Shown: piece after piece, positions 56,680-64,000 of the stretch
Layout: each line of letters begins with the position of its first letter
Position numbering within the stretch: the stretch's first letter is position 1
Source: Methyloprofundus sedimenti
Lineage (GTDB): Bacteria; Pseudomonadota; Gammaproteobacteria; Methylococcales; Methylomonadaceae
Direction: 5' to 3'
NCBI RefSeq assembly: GCF_002072955.1
Contig: NZ_LPUF01000002.1
Span: 248,001-312,000 of the forward strand
DNA: 64,000 bases
The notes under the pieces: generated by a model
Databases searched by the model: none
What the model was told of the DNA's origin: nothing
Seen by the model: the letters and a program-made list of their open reading frames with translations, nothing else
Position numbers and translations under genes: made by a program

Positions 56680-57095
56680 GTGTCTGTGTGGGTAAAAAAT
56701 TATCGAGCCGGATACGCAAACGGGATGAACTTAATTATTAAAGAAATTACATTTTAGACAGCTTGGCATGGCCGCATTTATTTGCTGCCTTAAATCAAAA
56801 GGGTCGGCCACTTTTAACATCAAGTGATACTTGTCACCTGTTAAGTAACTATACTCCGCTTCACGGTTTTGTGGATAAATCTGAATACGAAATACTGCGT
56901 TATAGCTATTGCCAAAGACTACGGCCATTACCTTCGAGCAGTGCCTTGTCTTTCACACTCAGATTTTCCACAAAATCCGTACTCAACTGCAGTTTATAGG
57001 TTAAACGATGCAAATTTACTCCCTCAACAGGGGTTATTGAAGGAGTAATTGGTGGCTTTCAGACGGCCACCTAATGGCTAGGATACCAAGCTTTT
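56680..57095. other. Region with a decayed minus-strand frame and hairpins
   Basis: On the minus strand, about 56990 to 56731 reads LTYKLQLSTDFVENLSVKDK, ALLEGNGRSLWQ and, after a shift, SYNAVFRIQIYPQNREAEYS down to CLKCNFFNN and a stop. It looks like a broken gene, but I cannot name the family. Two hairpins follow (57018-57046 and 57051-57071) at the end of the beta-barrel gene. Confidence 0.35.
57018..57071 (-). terminator. Tandem hairpins after the beta-barrel gene
   Basis: Stem ACTCCCTCAA/TTGAAGGAGT (one mismatch, 57018-57046) and stem GGTGGC/GCCACC (57051-57071) lie 25 bases beyond the stop of the gene at 57096. T runs are poor in both directions, so this is a likely but unproven transcription end. 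Confidence 0.4.
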
Positions 57096-57935
57096 CTAGA
57101 AACTGTATTCGAAACCTGCAACAGCCATATGGTAGTTTTGACTACCAAAATTAACATGCCAAGGGGTTGTAACATTGTGATTAGGATATCCCTGAGAAGC
57201 CCCATTAGTACTCCCAAAAGTGTAACTCGAAGAATTTATAAAGAGATAACGATATTCCGCGAACAAGGAAAAGTGATTATAGACCTCAGCCCTTAGACCG
57301 ACCTTGGCAGATGCGGCAAATGCTGAGCTTGATGCATTTGGATTTGTATTGAAATGATTCAATCCAGGTTCGGCAGGTGATAGCTGTTCAGATGAAGCTC
57401 CCTTGACTGACAGAGTAGCCCCACCAATTCCACCGCCAAAATATGGAATGATAATTTTTGAATAAGGTGTTTTAAAGCTGAAAATTGTATTTGCGAGAAA
57501 AACGCCTGCATTTATAGGCATTCTGATTGAAAAATCGTGCTCATTTGTAGCCAAGGGATTGACTGCATAAGCAGATGGATTGCTTCCCAAATAATAGCCC
57601 TCAATTTCTACGGCTGGGTTCAATGCCCATCCCGATTCCTCACCACCTAAGTCCCAGCCATCAAACTCGTAACCAACATGAGCACCGCCAATTGATGCCC
57701 CAGTATTTCCGGATGTTCCTTGAGCGGCCACATCAGTGTTTGCTTGGCCGTTTTGTCCAAAGGATATTCCAGTCTGCTCTATACTGGTACTTGAAAGAGA
57801 CCCGCCACCACCGAGTAATCCAAGATAGACGCTTCTACCATCAGTCGATGCTTCAGCGTGACATACATTGATAAGCGAAAAGGAGCACAAAAGAACCTTC
57901 ATTGGAACTCGGATAAGCGCAGTTTTGTTTTTCAT
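57096..57935 (-). CDS. Outer-membrane beta-barrel protein
   Basis: A signal peptide (VLLCSFSLINVCHAEA) starts the 279-aa protein, which then alternates glycine/aromatic strands typical of an OmpA-like or porin-like eight-strand barrel: SVYLGLLGGGGSLSS, GGAHVGYEFDGWDLGG, SKIIIPYFGGGIGGATLSVK, HFSLFAEYRYLFINSSSYTF, and the C-terminal QNYHMAVAGFEYSF ending with Phe as outer-membrane proteins do. The specific function is unknown. A gene relic lies beyond its end. Confidence 0.82.
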   Translation of the reverse strand: MKNKTALIRVPMKVLLCSFSLINVCHAEASTDGRSVYLGLLGGGGSLSSTSIEQTGISFGQNGQANTDVAAQGTSGNTGASIGGAHVGYEFDGWDLGGEESGWALNPAVEIEGYYLGSNPSAYAVNPLATNEHDFSIRMPINAGVFLANTIFSFKTPYSKIIIPYFGGGIGGATLSVKGASSEQLSPAEPGLNHFNTNPNASSSAFAASAKVGLRAEVYNHFSLFAEYRYLFINSSSYTFGSTNGASQGYPNHNVTTPWHVNFGSQNYHMAVAGFEYSF

Positions 57936-58021
57936 TTTTATTTTCCAGTAATAGGTTTGATCAAAACATTATGTATATTGTTGCCTTAGTGAGCAGTATT
58001 ATAATAATACCAAGCCCGTAC
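57936..58021. other. Upstream region of the beta-barrel gene
   Basis: This short AT-rich stretch is the likely promoter region of the minus-strand barrel gene. No distinct -35/-10 pair stands out. Confidence 0.3.
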
Positions 58022-58420
58022 ACTGAGTTAGCTTATTGCGCGTAGAAAAATGACGTAATCCAGCATTTGGCGTGGTTATCATACCTTGTTCAACCTTATC
58101 TGACTGGTATTGAAATATCAGGAAAAAAGGTGGGAAATTACATACGAGCTAAATCAACAGGAGGGGCTATTTTTTTACCGTTAACTTGGCTGAACGTAGC
58201 CATAATAATTGGCCGATCTCTAATATTGAATTGTTGTGTGAAGTTTTCTGTCTGACTAAACAGTCATCATCCTTTTATGATTAGAGCCAGCGTTATTTTA
58301 CCCGAACATTTACAGTGTATTTGGCGATTACCCGAAGGTGATCATAGTTGTTCAACGCACTGGCGGTTAATTAAAACGCACTTTTCAAAAATATGACTTT
58401 GAATGAGCGTGATAAGTAGC
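58022..58420 (+). pseudogene. Second RAYT relic with degenerate REP hairpin
   Basis: The block is similar over about 350 bases to 52754-53120: GTTAGCTTATTG...GACGTAAT hairpin, CATTTGGCGTGGTT, then IRAKSTGGAIFF-type start, LAERSHNNWPISNIELLCEV, and LPEHLHCIW-type remains (PEHLQCIWRLPEGDH in shifted frame). It is riddled with frameshifts. It continues into about 120 bases of matching debris before 58560. Confidence 0.68.
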
Positions 58421-58934
58421 CACAAACGGAAAAAAGAATGCGGAATCTGGAAGAATTTAATCAAAGATGAATACGAAAGATATTATGGGTATTGCGACCA
58501 GGATGTTTATTAGCGGTAATAAATTTGAACGCCATTGAATCATAGGAGACCTTTTCCAGTTTACGACTGCAAATTAGTGCCGTGACATAACCGTAGAATA
58601 GTAATGAATGCAACATGGCTATAGGTGATAGGGCCTTTTTCTTTTTCCTTGATAAGGACCTGTGAGACTACCTAAGTCCAGTTGGTCAACTATATCCACA
58701 GCAAAGCGGGCTAAATAATCTGCAGATACATAATCTTGAACGCCAGGGGGAAGATATAGGGAGTATTTCGATCTATCACGATATAATAAAGTTTGCCATC
58801 TCTATTTTTTTGTCACTGCAATTTATTAGAGGCCTTATTTTATCATTTTAGGCTGTTTAATCTGGCAGACTCTTCAGCAAGTTTCATGAAAAAAGCTATA
58901 CTGAAACAATAAATTTAAAATGTAAGGCGAGGAA
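58421..58934. other. Non-coding debris before an IS1595-type relic
   Basis: Around 58438-58500 the plus strand reads ESGRI then LIKDEYERYYGYCDQDVY-like sequence that may be the RAYT tail. From there to 58934 I see no supportable gene, only AT-rich DNA with a ribosome-binding-like GGCGAGGAA just before 58935. Confidence 0.35.
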
Positions 58935-59781
58935 ATGAGCAAAAATAAAGTGCAGTTTCAATCAGGCTTTAGTTTAACTGATTTATTTGGTAAATTTAGT
59001 ACTGAAGCTCCGCGTGTCGAGACATTATTTACGTGGTGTTAGCCTGATTATTTCAAGTACCCTGAATGCGGTTGTATATGGAATTGATTTGCGGAACGAT
59101 CTTTGAACACACCAAATTGCCGTCCATAACTTGGTTTTTGGTGATACATTTGATTAGCCAAGCGAAAACAGGTTTATCCTCATTTTCATTGATGCGTCAC
59201 TGACGTTTCCTGTAGTACAACATGGAGTTTAAGCACAAAATTATGCAGGTACTGAAGGAGCGAGATGACAGCAAACCCTTGGTAGGTATCATTCAGTTAG
59301 ATGATGTATATTGAGGTAGTGGGTGCCGTGGAGCGGAGGTTAACGAGGACGTGGATCAGAAAATAAAGTGGCTTTTATTGCTGCTGTTCAAGTGAATGGA
59401 GAAAGGCACCCAATGACCATGAACATAAGTGTTAGTCTAATATTTTCAATCGAAAGAAATTGAATGGTGGATACAAAAGCATTTGGCTGCCGAAAAGGCA
59501 GGCTGCATACATACCAATATGATCACCGAAGGAGAGCATAATTGCGCTACTTTAAAGGAATTTACCTGGGTGAATACAGTGATTGGTAATGTAAAAACGG
59601 CAATGACTGAACTGATCACTTCGTCGGCAAAAAACACTTGCCGCGCTACCTTGCAGAATTCTGCTACCGATTTAATCAGCGCTTCCAATTAGATGACATG
59701 TTACTGCGGATGGATCATATGACTATGCGGACTCCGCCTATGCCTGGGCACCTATTGAAATTAACTGAAGGTTATGGGTAA
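58935..59781 (+). pseudogene. IS1595/ISXO2-type transposase, multiply broken
   Basis: The ATG-led frame MSKNKVQFQSGFSLTDLFGK is the usual start of IS1595-group transposases, but frame is lost after 30 codons. Scattered later pieces fit the family in order: TIFEHTKLPLTTWFLVIHLI, HKIMQVLKERDDSKPLVGII, IQLDDVYWGG-like, CIHTNMITEGEHNC and HLPRYLAEFCYRFNQRFQLD to DHMTMRTPPMPG. Several shifts and a deletion make it dead. No clear inverted ends were found. Confidence 0.72.
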
Positions 59782-60091
59782 TCATAAGCATTTAGCCAAT
59801 GCAATAGCAGGTTTTAAGTTTCTCGACGGAATTAAACAAACGGGCGTTCAAAGACAGGAAACTGCTTGATTAAGCCATACACCAGAGTTGATAACAGCTC
59901 AGGAAGTTATAAATATATTCGTCTATCGGCTACGAAAAACTCTAAACTATGCAACTATTCATGCCGTATTTTTTACATGCATTAACTTGTGAAGGTGAGG
60001 CTGCTTGAAGACTAGAATGCACTTCAGAGTTAAATTCACCATTGTTGAAATGATTCTAATGGAGATTTTATTAAATATGGAACTAGTTAAG
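59782..60091. other. Intergenic region before the hydrolase-fold gene
   Basis: About 310 bases follow the transposase relic. Several in-frame alternative starts for the next gene (60005, 60059, 60077) lie in its right part; otherwise no gene is seen. Confidence 0.35.
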
Positions 60092-60994
60092 ATGAAAAGA
60101 CAAATTATTATTGTATTTATTTATTTGTATATTTGTTCTTTTACTGTCCAAGCGACACAAGTTTTTTACGCTGATAATTGGGTGAGCCATATTTTTTATA
60201 TATCAGGGACGCGTGTTTTAATTAATGAATACGGAAACGCATCTGCCGATAAGGTGATTTTATTACCGGGTGGATCTGGTATTACTCATGGTTCAACAAC
60301 TGAAATTAAAGCAACTCTTAAGGGTCAAAATGAGTTGGGTGCCGCGTATGCAGCTAGAGGAAAGCAGTTGGTTTTTGTACATTTGCCATACTTCGCAGAG
60401 GGGAGAAATACTATAAAAATGGCTTCACAAGAGGTTTTAAATATTATTGATGTTGCTCTTGCTACTGGTTTTTTAAAAAAAAACTATACATTAATTGGTG
60501 GTGCAGCAGGTACGTTTATGATTTCAAGTATGTTTGATTTTAATCAGAAAGGAGAGATAACAAACCAACGGTTAATTGATAATGTAGGGCGGGTTGTTAT
60601 GCTTTCAGGGCCTCATAATAACGCTCAGGAAAACAGCGATTTTCAAAGTGCTTTTATTCTGGATTTAATGGATCAATATGATTTAACTACATTAACATCA
60701 TTAGACACTAGCTTGACTGTACATGATCGTTGGACTATGTATCTGGATAAGCTAATAAACGGAGGAGGGGTTAGAATTGTTATAGGCGGCAGTGACCATC
60801 TTTTATGTAAGTATGACTCTCCTTGCGACGTATCAATGCACAAGGTTACAGATGACTGGATACAGGAACTTACAAGTGAATATGACGGCACCGGATTGTA
60901 TAGCATTTATGACTTACCTGATATTGTTAAGATTATCGATGGCGCTAATCACAAATTACCCTTCAATAGTTTTATAGATTTCATTATGAATTGA
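60092..60994 (+). CDS. Exported alpha/beta-hydrolase-fold-like protein
   Basis: The start at 60092 gives a clean signal peptide (MKRQIIIVFIYLYICSFTVQ-A); upstream in-frame ATGs (60077 with GGAG nearby) would add a hydrophobic but less regular leader. The 300-aa mature region resembles an alpha/beta hydrolase: VILLPGGSGITHGSTTEI (oxyanion-like strand), QLVFVHLPYFAEG, and YTLIGGAAGTFMISSMFDF where the nucleophile elbow GxSxG would be. That elbow reads GGAAG with no serine, so it may not be a classical hydrolase. Final Asp/His candidates are VIGGSDHLLCK and DGANHKLPFN. It looks AT-rich and foreign. Function unknown. Confidence 0.6.
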   Translation: MKRQIIIVFIYLYICSFTVQATQVFYADNWVSHIFYISGTRVLINEYGNASADKVILLPGGSGITHGSTTEIKATLKGQNELGAAYAARGKQLVFVHLPYFAEGRNTIKMASQEVLNIIDVALATGFLKKNYTLIGGAAGTFMISSMFDFNQKGEITNQRLIDNVGRVVMLSGPHNNAQENSDFQSAFILDLMDQYDLTTLTSLDTSLTVHDRWTMYLDKLINGGGVRIVIGGSDHLLCKYDSPCDVSMHKVTDDWIQELTSEYDGTGLYSIYDLPDIVKIIDGANHKLPFNSFIDFIMN

Positions 60995-61337
60995 TTGTTA
61001 TGTGGTTATACGGCTGTGTAGCGATGAGGAAGCTACTTGTTATAGTGATCTCCCAAGAACTAAAACACTTCAAGGTTCTTAGGAATACAAGCGTTACCTT
61101 TTATGTCATCATATAAAATTCTATCTACGCAACTCATTGCTAACGCTTTCTTAACTAATGTCTTTTTTGAGATGTGTTTAACATACAAGGCTGGGGTATT
61201 ATAACTTGCTAAACTTTATCTGGCTGGTATTGCACAATACAGGGAAAAAATGTGCACACATATGCTGGAATAGCGTAGCATTTTCCAGCATATTGCTGGT
61301 CACGGATAATGCGACTTGCTAAACACATAAAAAATAG
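60995..61337. other. Junction region with third REP/RAYT-border remnant
   Basis: Bases 61190-61265 repeat the border sequence seen at 52800 and 58085 (TTATCTGGCTGGTATTG, then AAAAAATGTGCACA), indicating a third degraded element. The region closes the accessory island just before the adenylation gene. No protein gene is supported. Confidence 0.45.
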
Positions 61338-61347
61338 CCCCCCCCCC
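61338..61347 (+). promoter_or_regulatory. Poly-C tract before the adenylation gene
   Basis: Ten consecutive C bases end one base before the first ATG (61349) of the adenylation gene and occupy the place of a Shine-Dalgarno site. No other ribosome-binding site is seen. Length changes of such a tract could alter leader spacing or expression; a simple consequence of island insertion is also possible. Confidence 0.5.
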
Positions 61348-61348
61348 T

Positions 61349-62788
61349 ATGATGAATATCGTTACTCCTTTTTTTCAGCAATGCGCTCTAACTCCCGAAG
61401 CAACAGCATTCGTTGAAGAAGACCAAAGCATTACTTACGCCGAATTTAAATCGCGTATTGGCAAGATAGCGGCTTTTCTGCAAGCCAAACAAGTTCAGAA
61501 GCAATGCATCGCCATTGCCCTGGATCGTGGTATTAATGCTGCGTGTGCTATTTATGGGGTTTTAAGTGCAAGCGCGATTTATCTGCCTTTAGATATTAAA
61601 AATCCCGCGACACGCTTAAGCTTTATTATCCAGGATGCACAACCAGGTTATGTTATTGGGCAGGGCGAAGCGCCTGCGTGGTTAGGTAAAGCAGAAATAT
61701 GGCTGGATATCGATACTCTGCTTTGCACGACAGTCAGCAAGATAACGCCAACGGTCGTCAAATCCGACGCATTAGCCGCTATTCTTTATACTTCCGGCTC
61801 TACGGGTCATCCCAAAGGCGTCGCGTTAAGTCATCAGGCGCTGGATAATTTTTCTACCTGGGCAAGACAAACCTTTGCTATTAACAGCCAGGACCGCATT
61901 GCCAGCCTTGCACCGTTTCATTTTGATCTCTCTGTTTTTGATTTGTTCACTAGCCTGGCCTCTGGCTCTAGCGTTTACTTTATACCCTCCCGCCTGAGTT
62001 TATCGCCTAGTCGTTTAACAGCCTGGCTAGCTGAAAAGCAGATTACCAGCTGGTACACCGTACCTTCTTTATTAAGCTTTATGGCTCTTAAAGGTGCTTT
62101 AGATACCACGCCAGTACCTAGTCTGAAACGCATTCTGTTTGCCGGTGAAGTTTTCCCCACGCAACACTTAATCAAACTGGCAAACTTACTTCCAGAAACC
62201 GAACTGTATAATTTGTACGGTCCAACGGAAACTAATGTGTGTTGCTATTGGCAGGTGGATCGACAGCGTTTAAATATCGAACATACTATTCCTATTGGAC
62301 TAGCTGCCTGCAATGCAAAGCTGATGATAGATGCTAACACCGGCGAATTGCAGGTCAACAGTCTGAATAATTTTTCAGGCTACTGGCAACATGGCAATCT
62401 CCAGGTGCTCAGCCCTTCGACTTATGCAACTGGCGATAAAGTTTCACTCAATCAGTATGGTGAATACGACTATCACGGGCGACTGGACTGCATGTTAAAA
62501 TGCTCTGGTTATCGCGTTGAACCGGCTGAAATTGAACAGTGCATTAATCAACTAGAGCTTATTGAAAGCTGCGCGGTGATTGGCATTAAAGACTCAGCCA
62601 GCGGACAACGCCCTGCAGCAGTTGTGGTCTTAATAGCAGGCGCCTCTCTGGCAGAAGCAATAAAACCTTTACGCCAGTTGCTCGCACCTTATATGCAACC
62701 GTGTAAATTTATAGTGGTGGATAGTTTACCCGTACTATCTAATGGCAAAACAGATTATCAGGCGATACAAGACTTATTTGATCAATAG
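61349..62788 (+). CDS. Stand-alone amino-acid adenylation enzyme, prolyl-AMP-ligase-like
   Basis: The 479-aa NRPS-type A domain shows core motifs A3 ILYTSGSTGHPKGVALS (145-161), A4 FHFDLSVFDLF, A5 LYNLYGPTETNVC, A7 ATGDKVSLNQYGEYDY and A10 LPVLSNGKTDY. Reading the pocket residues by alignment with the GrsA positions gives Asp193, Leu194, Phe197, Tyr236, Leu263, Ala265, Leu289, Val297, Cys298 (DLFYLALVC). I recall DLLYLALVC as the pattern of PltF/RedM-class prolyl ligases, so L-proline is the best guess. It would load a free carrier protein such as that at 49897. The next gene follows after 34 bases. Confidence 0.85.
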   Translation: MMNIVTPFFQQCALTPEATAFVEEDQSITYAEFKSRIGKIAAFLQAKQVQKQCIAIALDRGINAACAIYGVLSASAIYLPLDIKNPATRLSFIIQDAQPGYVIGQGEAPAWLGKAEIWLDIDTLLCTTVSKITPTVVKSDALAAILYTSGSTGHPKGVALSHQALDNFSTWARQTFAINSQDRIASLAPFHFDLSVFDLFTSLASGSSVYFIPSRLSLSPSRLTAWLAEKQITSWYTVPSLLSFMALKGALDTTPVPSLKRILFAGEVFPTQHLIKLANLLPETELYNLYGPTETNVCCYWQVDRQRLNIEHTIPIGLAACNAKLMIDANTGELQVNSLNNFSGYWQHGNLQVLSPSTYATGDKVSLNQYGEYDYHGRLDCMLKCSGYRVEPAEIEQCINQLELIESCAVIGIKDSASGQRPAAVVVLIAGASLAEAIKPLRQLLAPYMQPCKFIVVDSLPVLSNGKTDYQAIQDLFDQ

Positions 62789-62822
62789 CTGATCTAACCG
62801 CTCTACCTGGAAAATAAACCTT

Positions 62823-63917
62823 ATGATTGAATATCAGCAACTTCCCCCTGGTGGCGACCTTAACGCCTCCAGACTTCGCCTGCGATATTGTGCTCAGCAA
62901 GGGCTATTCAGACATGCTGTTGCCACCGAATTCAATGGATACGGCGATGGTTTTCAAGAGCTGGTTAAAACACATTTAAGCCTGGGCAGGTACTGCCAGG
63001 ATACAGGTTTAATTTTATCCCTAAATGCGCATATTTGGGGCTTAATCTTCCCGTTAATACTTTATGGTAGCGAAACACAAAAACAATTGTGGCTGCCCGC
63101 CTTATTATCGGGAGATATGATTGCTGGCCATGCAATTACCGAACCTCAAGCCGGCTCTGATGTTAATGCGCTTACAACATCAGCAGTCACAACAGAATCC
63201 GGTTTCATTTTAAACGGTCATAAACGTTTCATCACCAATACACCGATTGCTGATGCATTGCTGATTTACGCTAAACTAGAAGGCAAGCTCTCTGCATTTT
63301 TAGTTAGAAAAACGGACATCGGCGCTGATTTCAGCGATCAACCTAGCGTAACTGGCTGTGCCAGCGCCACGATGGGCGATATTATCCTGCAAAACTGTTT
63401 TATATCCTTAGACCGCCATTTAGGAAAAACAGGCGCTGGCGGCATGATGATACAAAACGCTCTGGAATTGGAAAGAGCGTTCATTTTTGCCGGGATTATC
63501 GGCATCATGCAATGGCAGTTAGCACAAGTTGTACAATTCAGCCGCAAGCGACAAAGCAATGGCGTACATTTAGGCGCGAATCAAGCGATCAGCCATAAAA
63601 TTGCAGATATGCAATGCCGCCTGGATTCCTGCTTATTATGGGTGAATGAGTGTGCACGCTTAAAAGATACGGGTAAACGTATCAGCCTGGCCAGTGCGCA
63701 AACTAAATTAATCGCCAGTGAAGCTTTTTTACAATCAAGCCTGGATGCCGTGCAAATATTAGGGGCGACCGGTTTACTCAAAGAAAGTAAAATGACAGGC
63801 TTGGTTCAGGATGCCATGGCTAGTCGTTTATTTTCCGGTTCTTCGGAAATACAGAAGAATATCATTGCGGCATTAATTGGCACTGGAACGGGATTTAAGA
63901 ATCAAGTACGAAAATAA
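62823..63917 (+). CDS. Acyl-CoA-dehydrogenase-like flavoprotein, possible prolyl-carrier dehydrogenase
   Basis: The 364-aa protein has the acyl-CoA dehydrogenase fold: MIAGHAITEPQAGSDVNALT (99-118), FITNTPIADALLIYAKL, and a C-terminal helix FSGSSEIQKNIIAALIG. The catalytic Glu of medium-chain enzymes (YEGT motif) is replaced by Ser in LFSGSSEIQ, whereas Glu in LELERAFIFAG (about 217) matches the isovaleryl-CoA/PltE-type base. It is adjacent to a prolyl-ligase-like gene, as in pyrrole-2-carboxylate pathways where FAD-linked oxidation turns prolyl-S-carrier into pyrrolyl-S-carrier. Substrate assignment rests on context. Confidence 0.82.
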   Translation: MIEYQQLPPGGDLNASRLRLRYCAQQGLFRHAVATEFNGYGDGFQELVKTHLSLGRYCQDTGLILSLNAHIWGLIFPLILYGSETQKQLWLPALLSGDMIAGHAITEPQAGSDVNALTTSAVTTESGFILNGHKRFITNTPIADALLIYAKLEGKLSAFLVRKTDIGADFSDQPSVTGCASATMGDIILQNCFISLDRHLGKTGAGGMMIQNALELERAFIFAGIIGIMQWQLAQVVQFSRKRQSNGVHLGANQAISHKIADMQCRLDSCLLWVNECARLKDTGKRISLASAQTKLIASEAFLQSSLDAVQILGATGLLKESKMTGLVQDAMASRLFSGSSEIQKNIIAALIGTGTGFKNQVRK

Positions 63918-63948
63918 ACTATGCTATTGCTTAGTCAAAGCTTATAAT

Positions 63949-63967
63949 TGTACATAATTTATGTACA
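63949..63967. promoter_or_regulatory. Perfect 19-bp palindrome before the last gene
   Basis: TGTACATAATTTATGTACA is a perfect inverted repeat (nine-base arms around one T). It ends 15 bases before the start codon at 63983, a typical place for an operator, for example of a self-repressing antitoxin-type gene. Confidence 0.55.
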
Positions 63968-63982
63968 CAAAGGACTTCCGTT

Positions 63983-64000
63983 ATGCTACAGGTTAAAATC
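63983..64000 (+). CDS. Start of an unidentified gene
   Basis: ATG at 63983 with AAAGGA eight bases upstream opens MLQVKI, and the window ends there. The start would fit an AbrB/antitoxin-type protein, but six residues are not enough to assign it. The palindrome upstream suggests autoregulation. Confidence 0.4.

Noticed and set aside
59446-59688. 80-codon minus-strand frame
   Set aside because: It is antisense to the IS1595-type transposase relic, whose plus-strand residues match the family.

Overview
The window looks like the chromosome of an AT-leaning gammaproteobacterium. Evidence is the gene order rpsP-rimM-trmD-rplS, the divergent def-fmt-rsmB and dprA-smg-topA blocks, mutL-miaA, and the many REP/RAYT-type repeats. 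A Methylococcales-like methanotroph would fit, but no methane-oxidation gene is visible, so this is only a guess.

Layout. 1-15283 is conserved core: ribosomal and tRNA-modification genes, ffh, an NtrYX-like two-component pair, DUF4390, rsmB, fmt and def on the minus strand, then a secreted LysM-family relative, dprA, smg and topA on the plus strand. 15594-34620 is a BREX type 1 phage-defence operon on the minus strand (brxA-brxB-brxC-pglX-pglZ-brxL), heavily invaded. An IS630-family element splits brxL with a TA duplication. An IS3-family element splits pglX with a 3-bp duplication. Two toxin-antitoxin pairs (TacAT-like and VapBC-like) lie between brxC and pglX. A DUF4160/DUF2442 pair sits behind pglX, flanked by a second, diverged copy of the pglX 3' end. 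Palindromic elements lie inside the pglX coding frame. Arithmetic on the insertion sites shows that clean excision would restore full-length PglX (about 1267 aa) and BrxL (about 690 aa).

35345-49784 returns to ordinary genes: a DUF4136 lipoprotein, a periplasmic sugar/sorbosone-dehydrogenase-like protein, miaA, a broken PIN toxin pair, an endonuclease-type mutL, an orphan ABC ATPase, ppx, rlmA, purM and a Tim44-like membrane protein.

49897-63917 holds a split small natural-product gene set. A free carrier protein and a condensation-type acyltransferase (49897-51461) are separated by about 9.9 kb of accessory DNA from a stand-alone adenylation enzyme and an acyl-CoA-dehydrogenase-like flavoprotein (61349-63917). 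The adenylation pocket residues read D-L-F-Y-L-A-L-V-C, which resembles prolyl-AMP ligases that, with a prolyl-carrier dehydrogenase and a carrier protein, make pyrrole-2-carboxyl thioester. The intervening island holds HicAB, MscS and pyruvate kinase genes, an outer-membrane beta-barrel, a secreted hydrolase-fold protein, and decayed RAYT and IS1595-type transposases. The window ends just inside a new gene preceded by a perfect 19-bp palindrome.

No rRNA, tRNA or CRISPR array was recognised.
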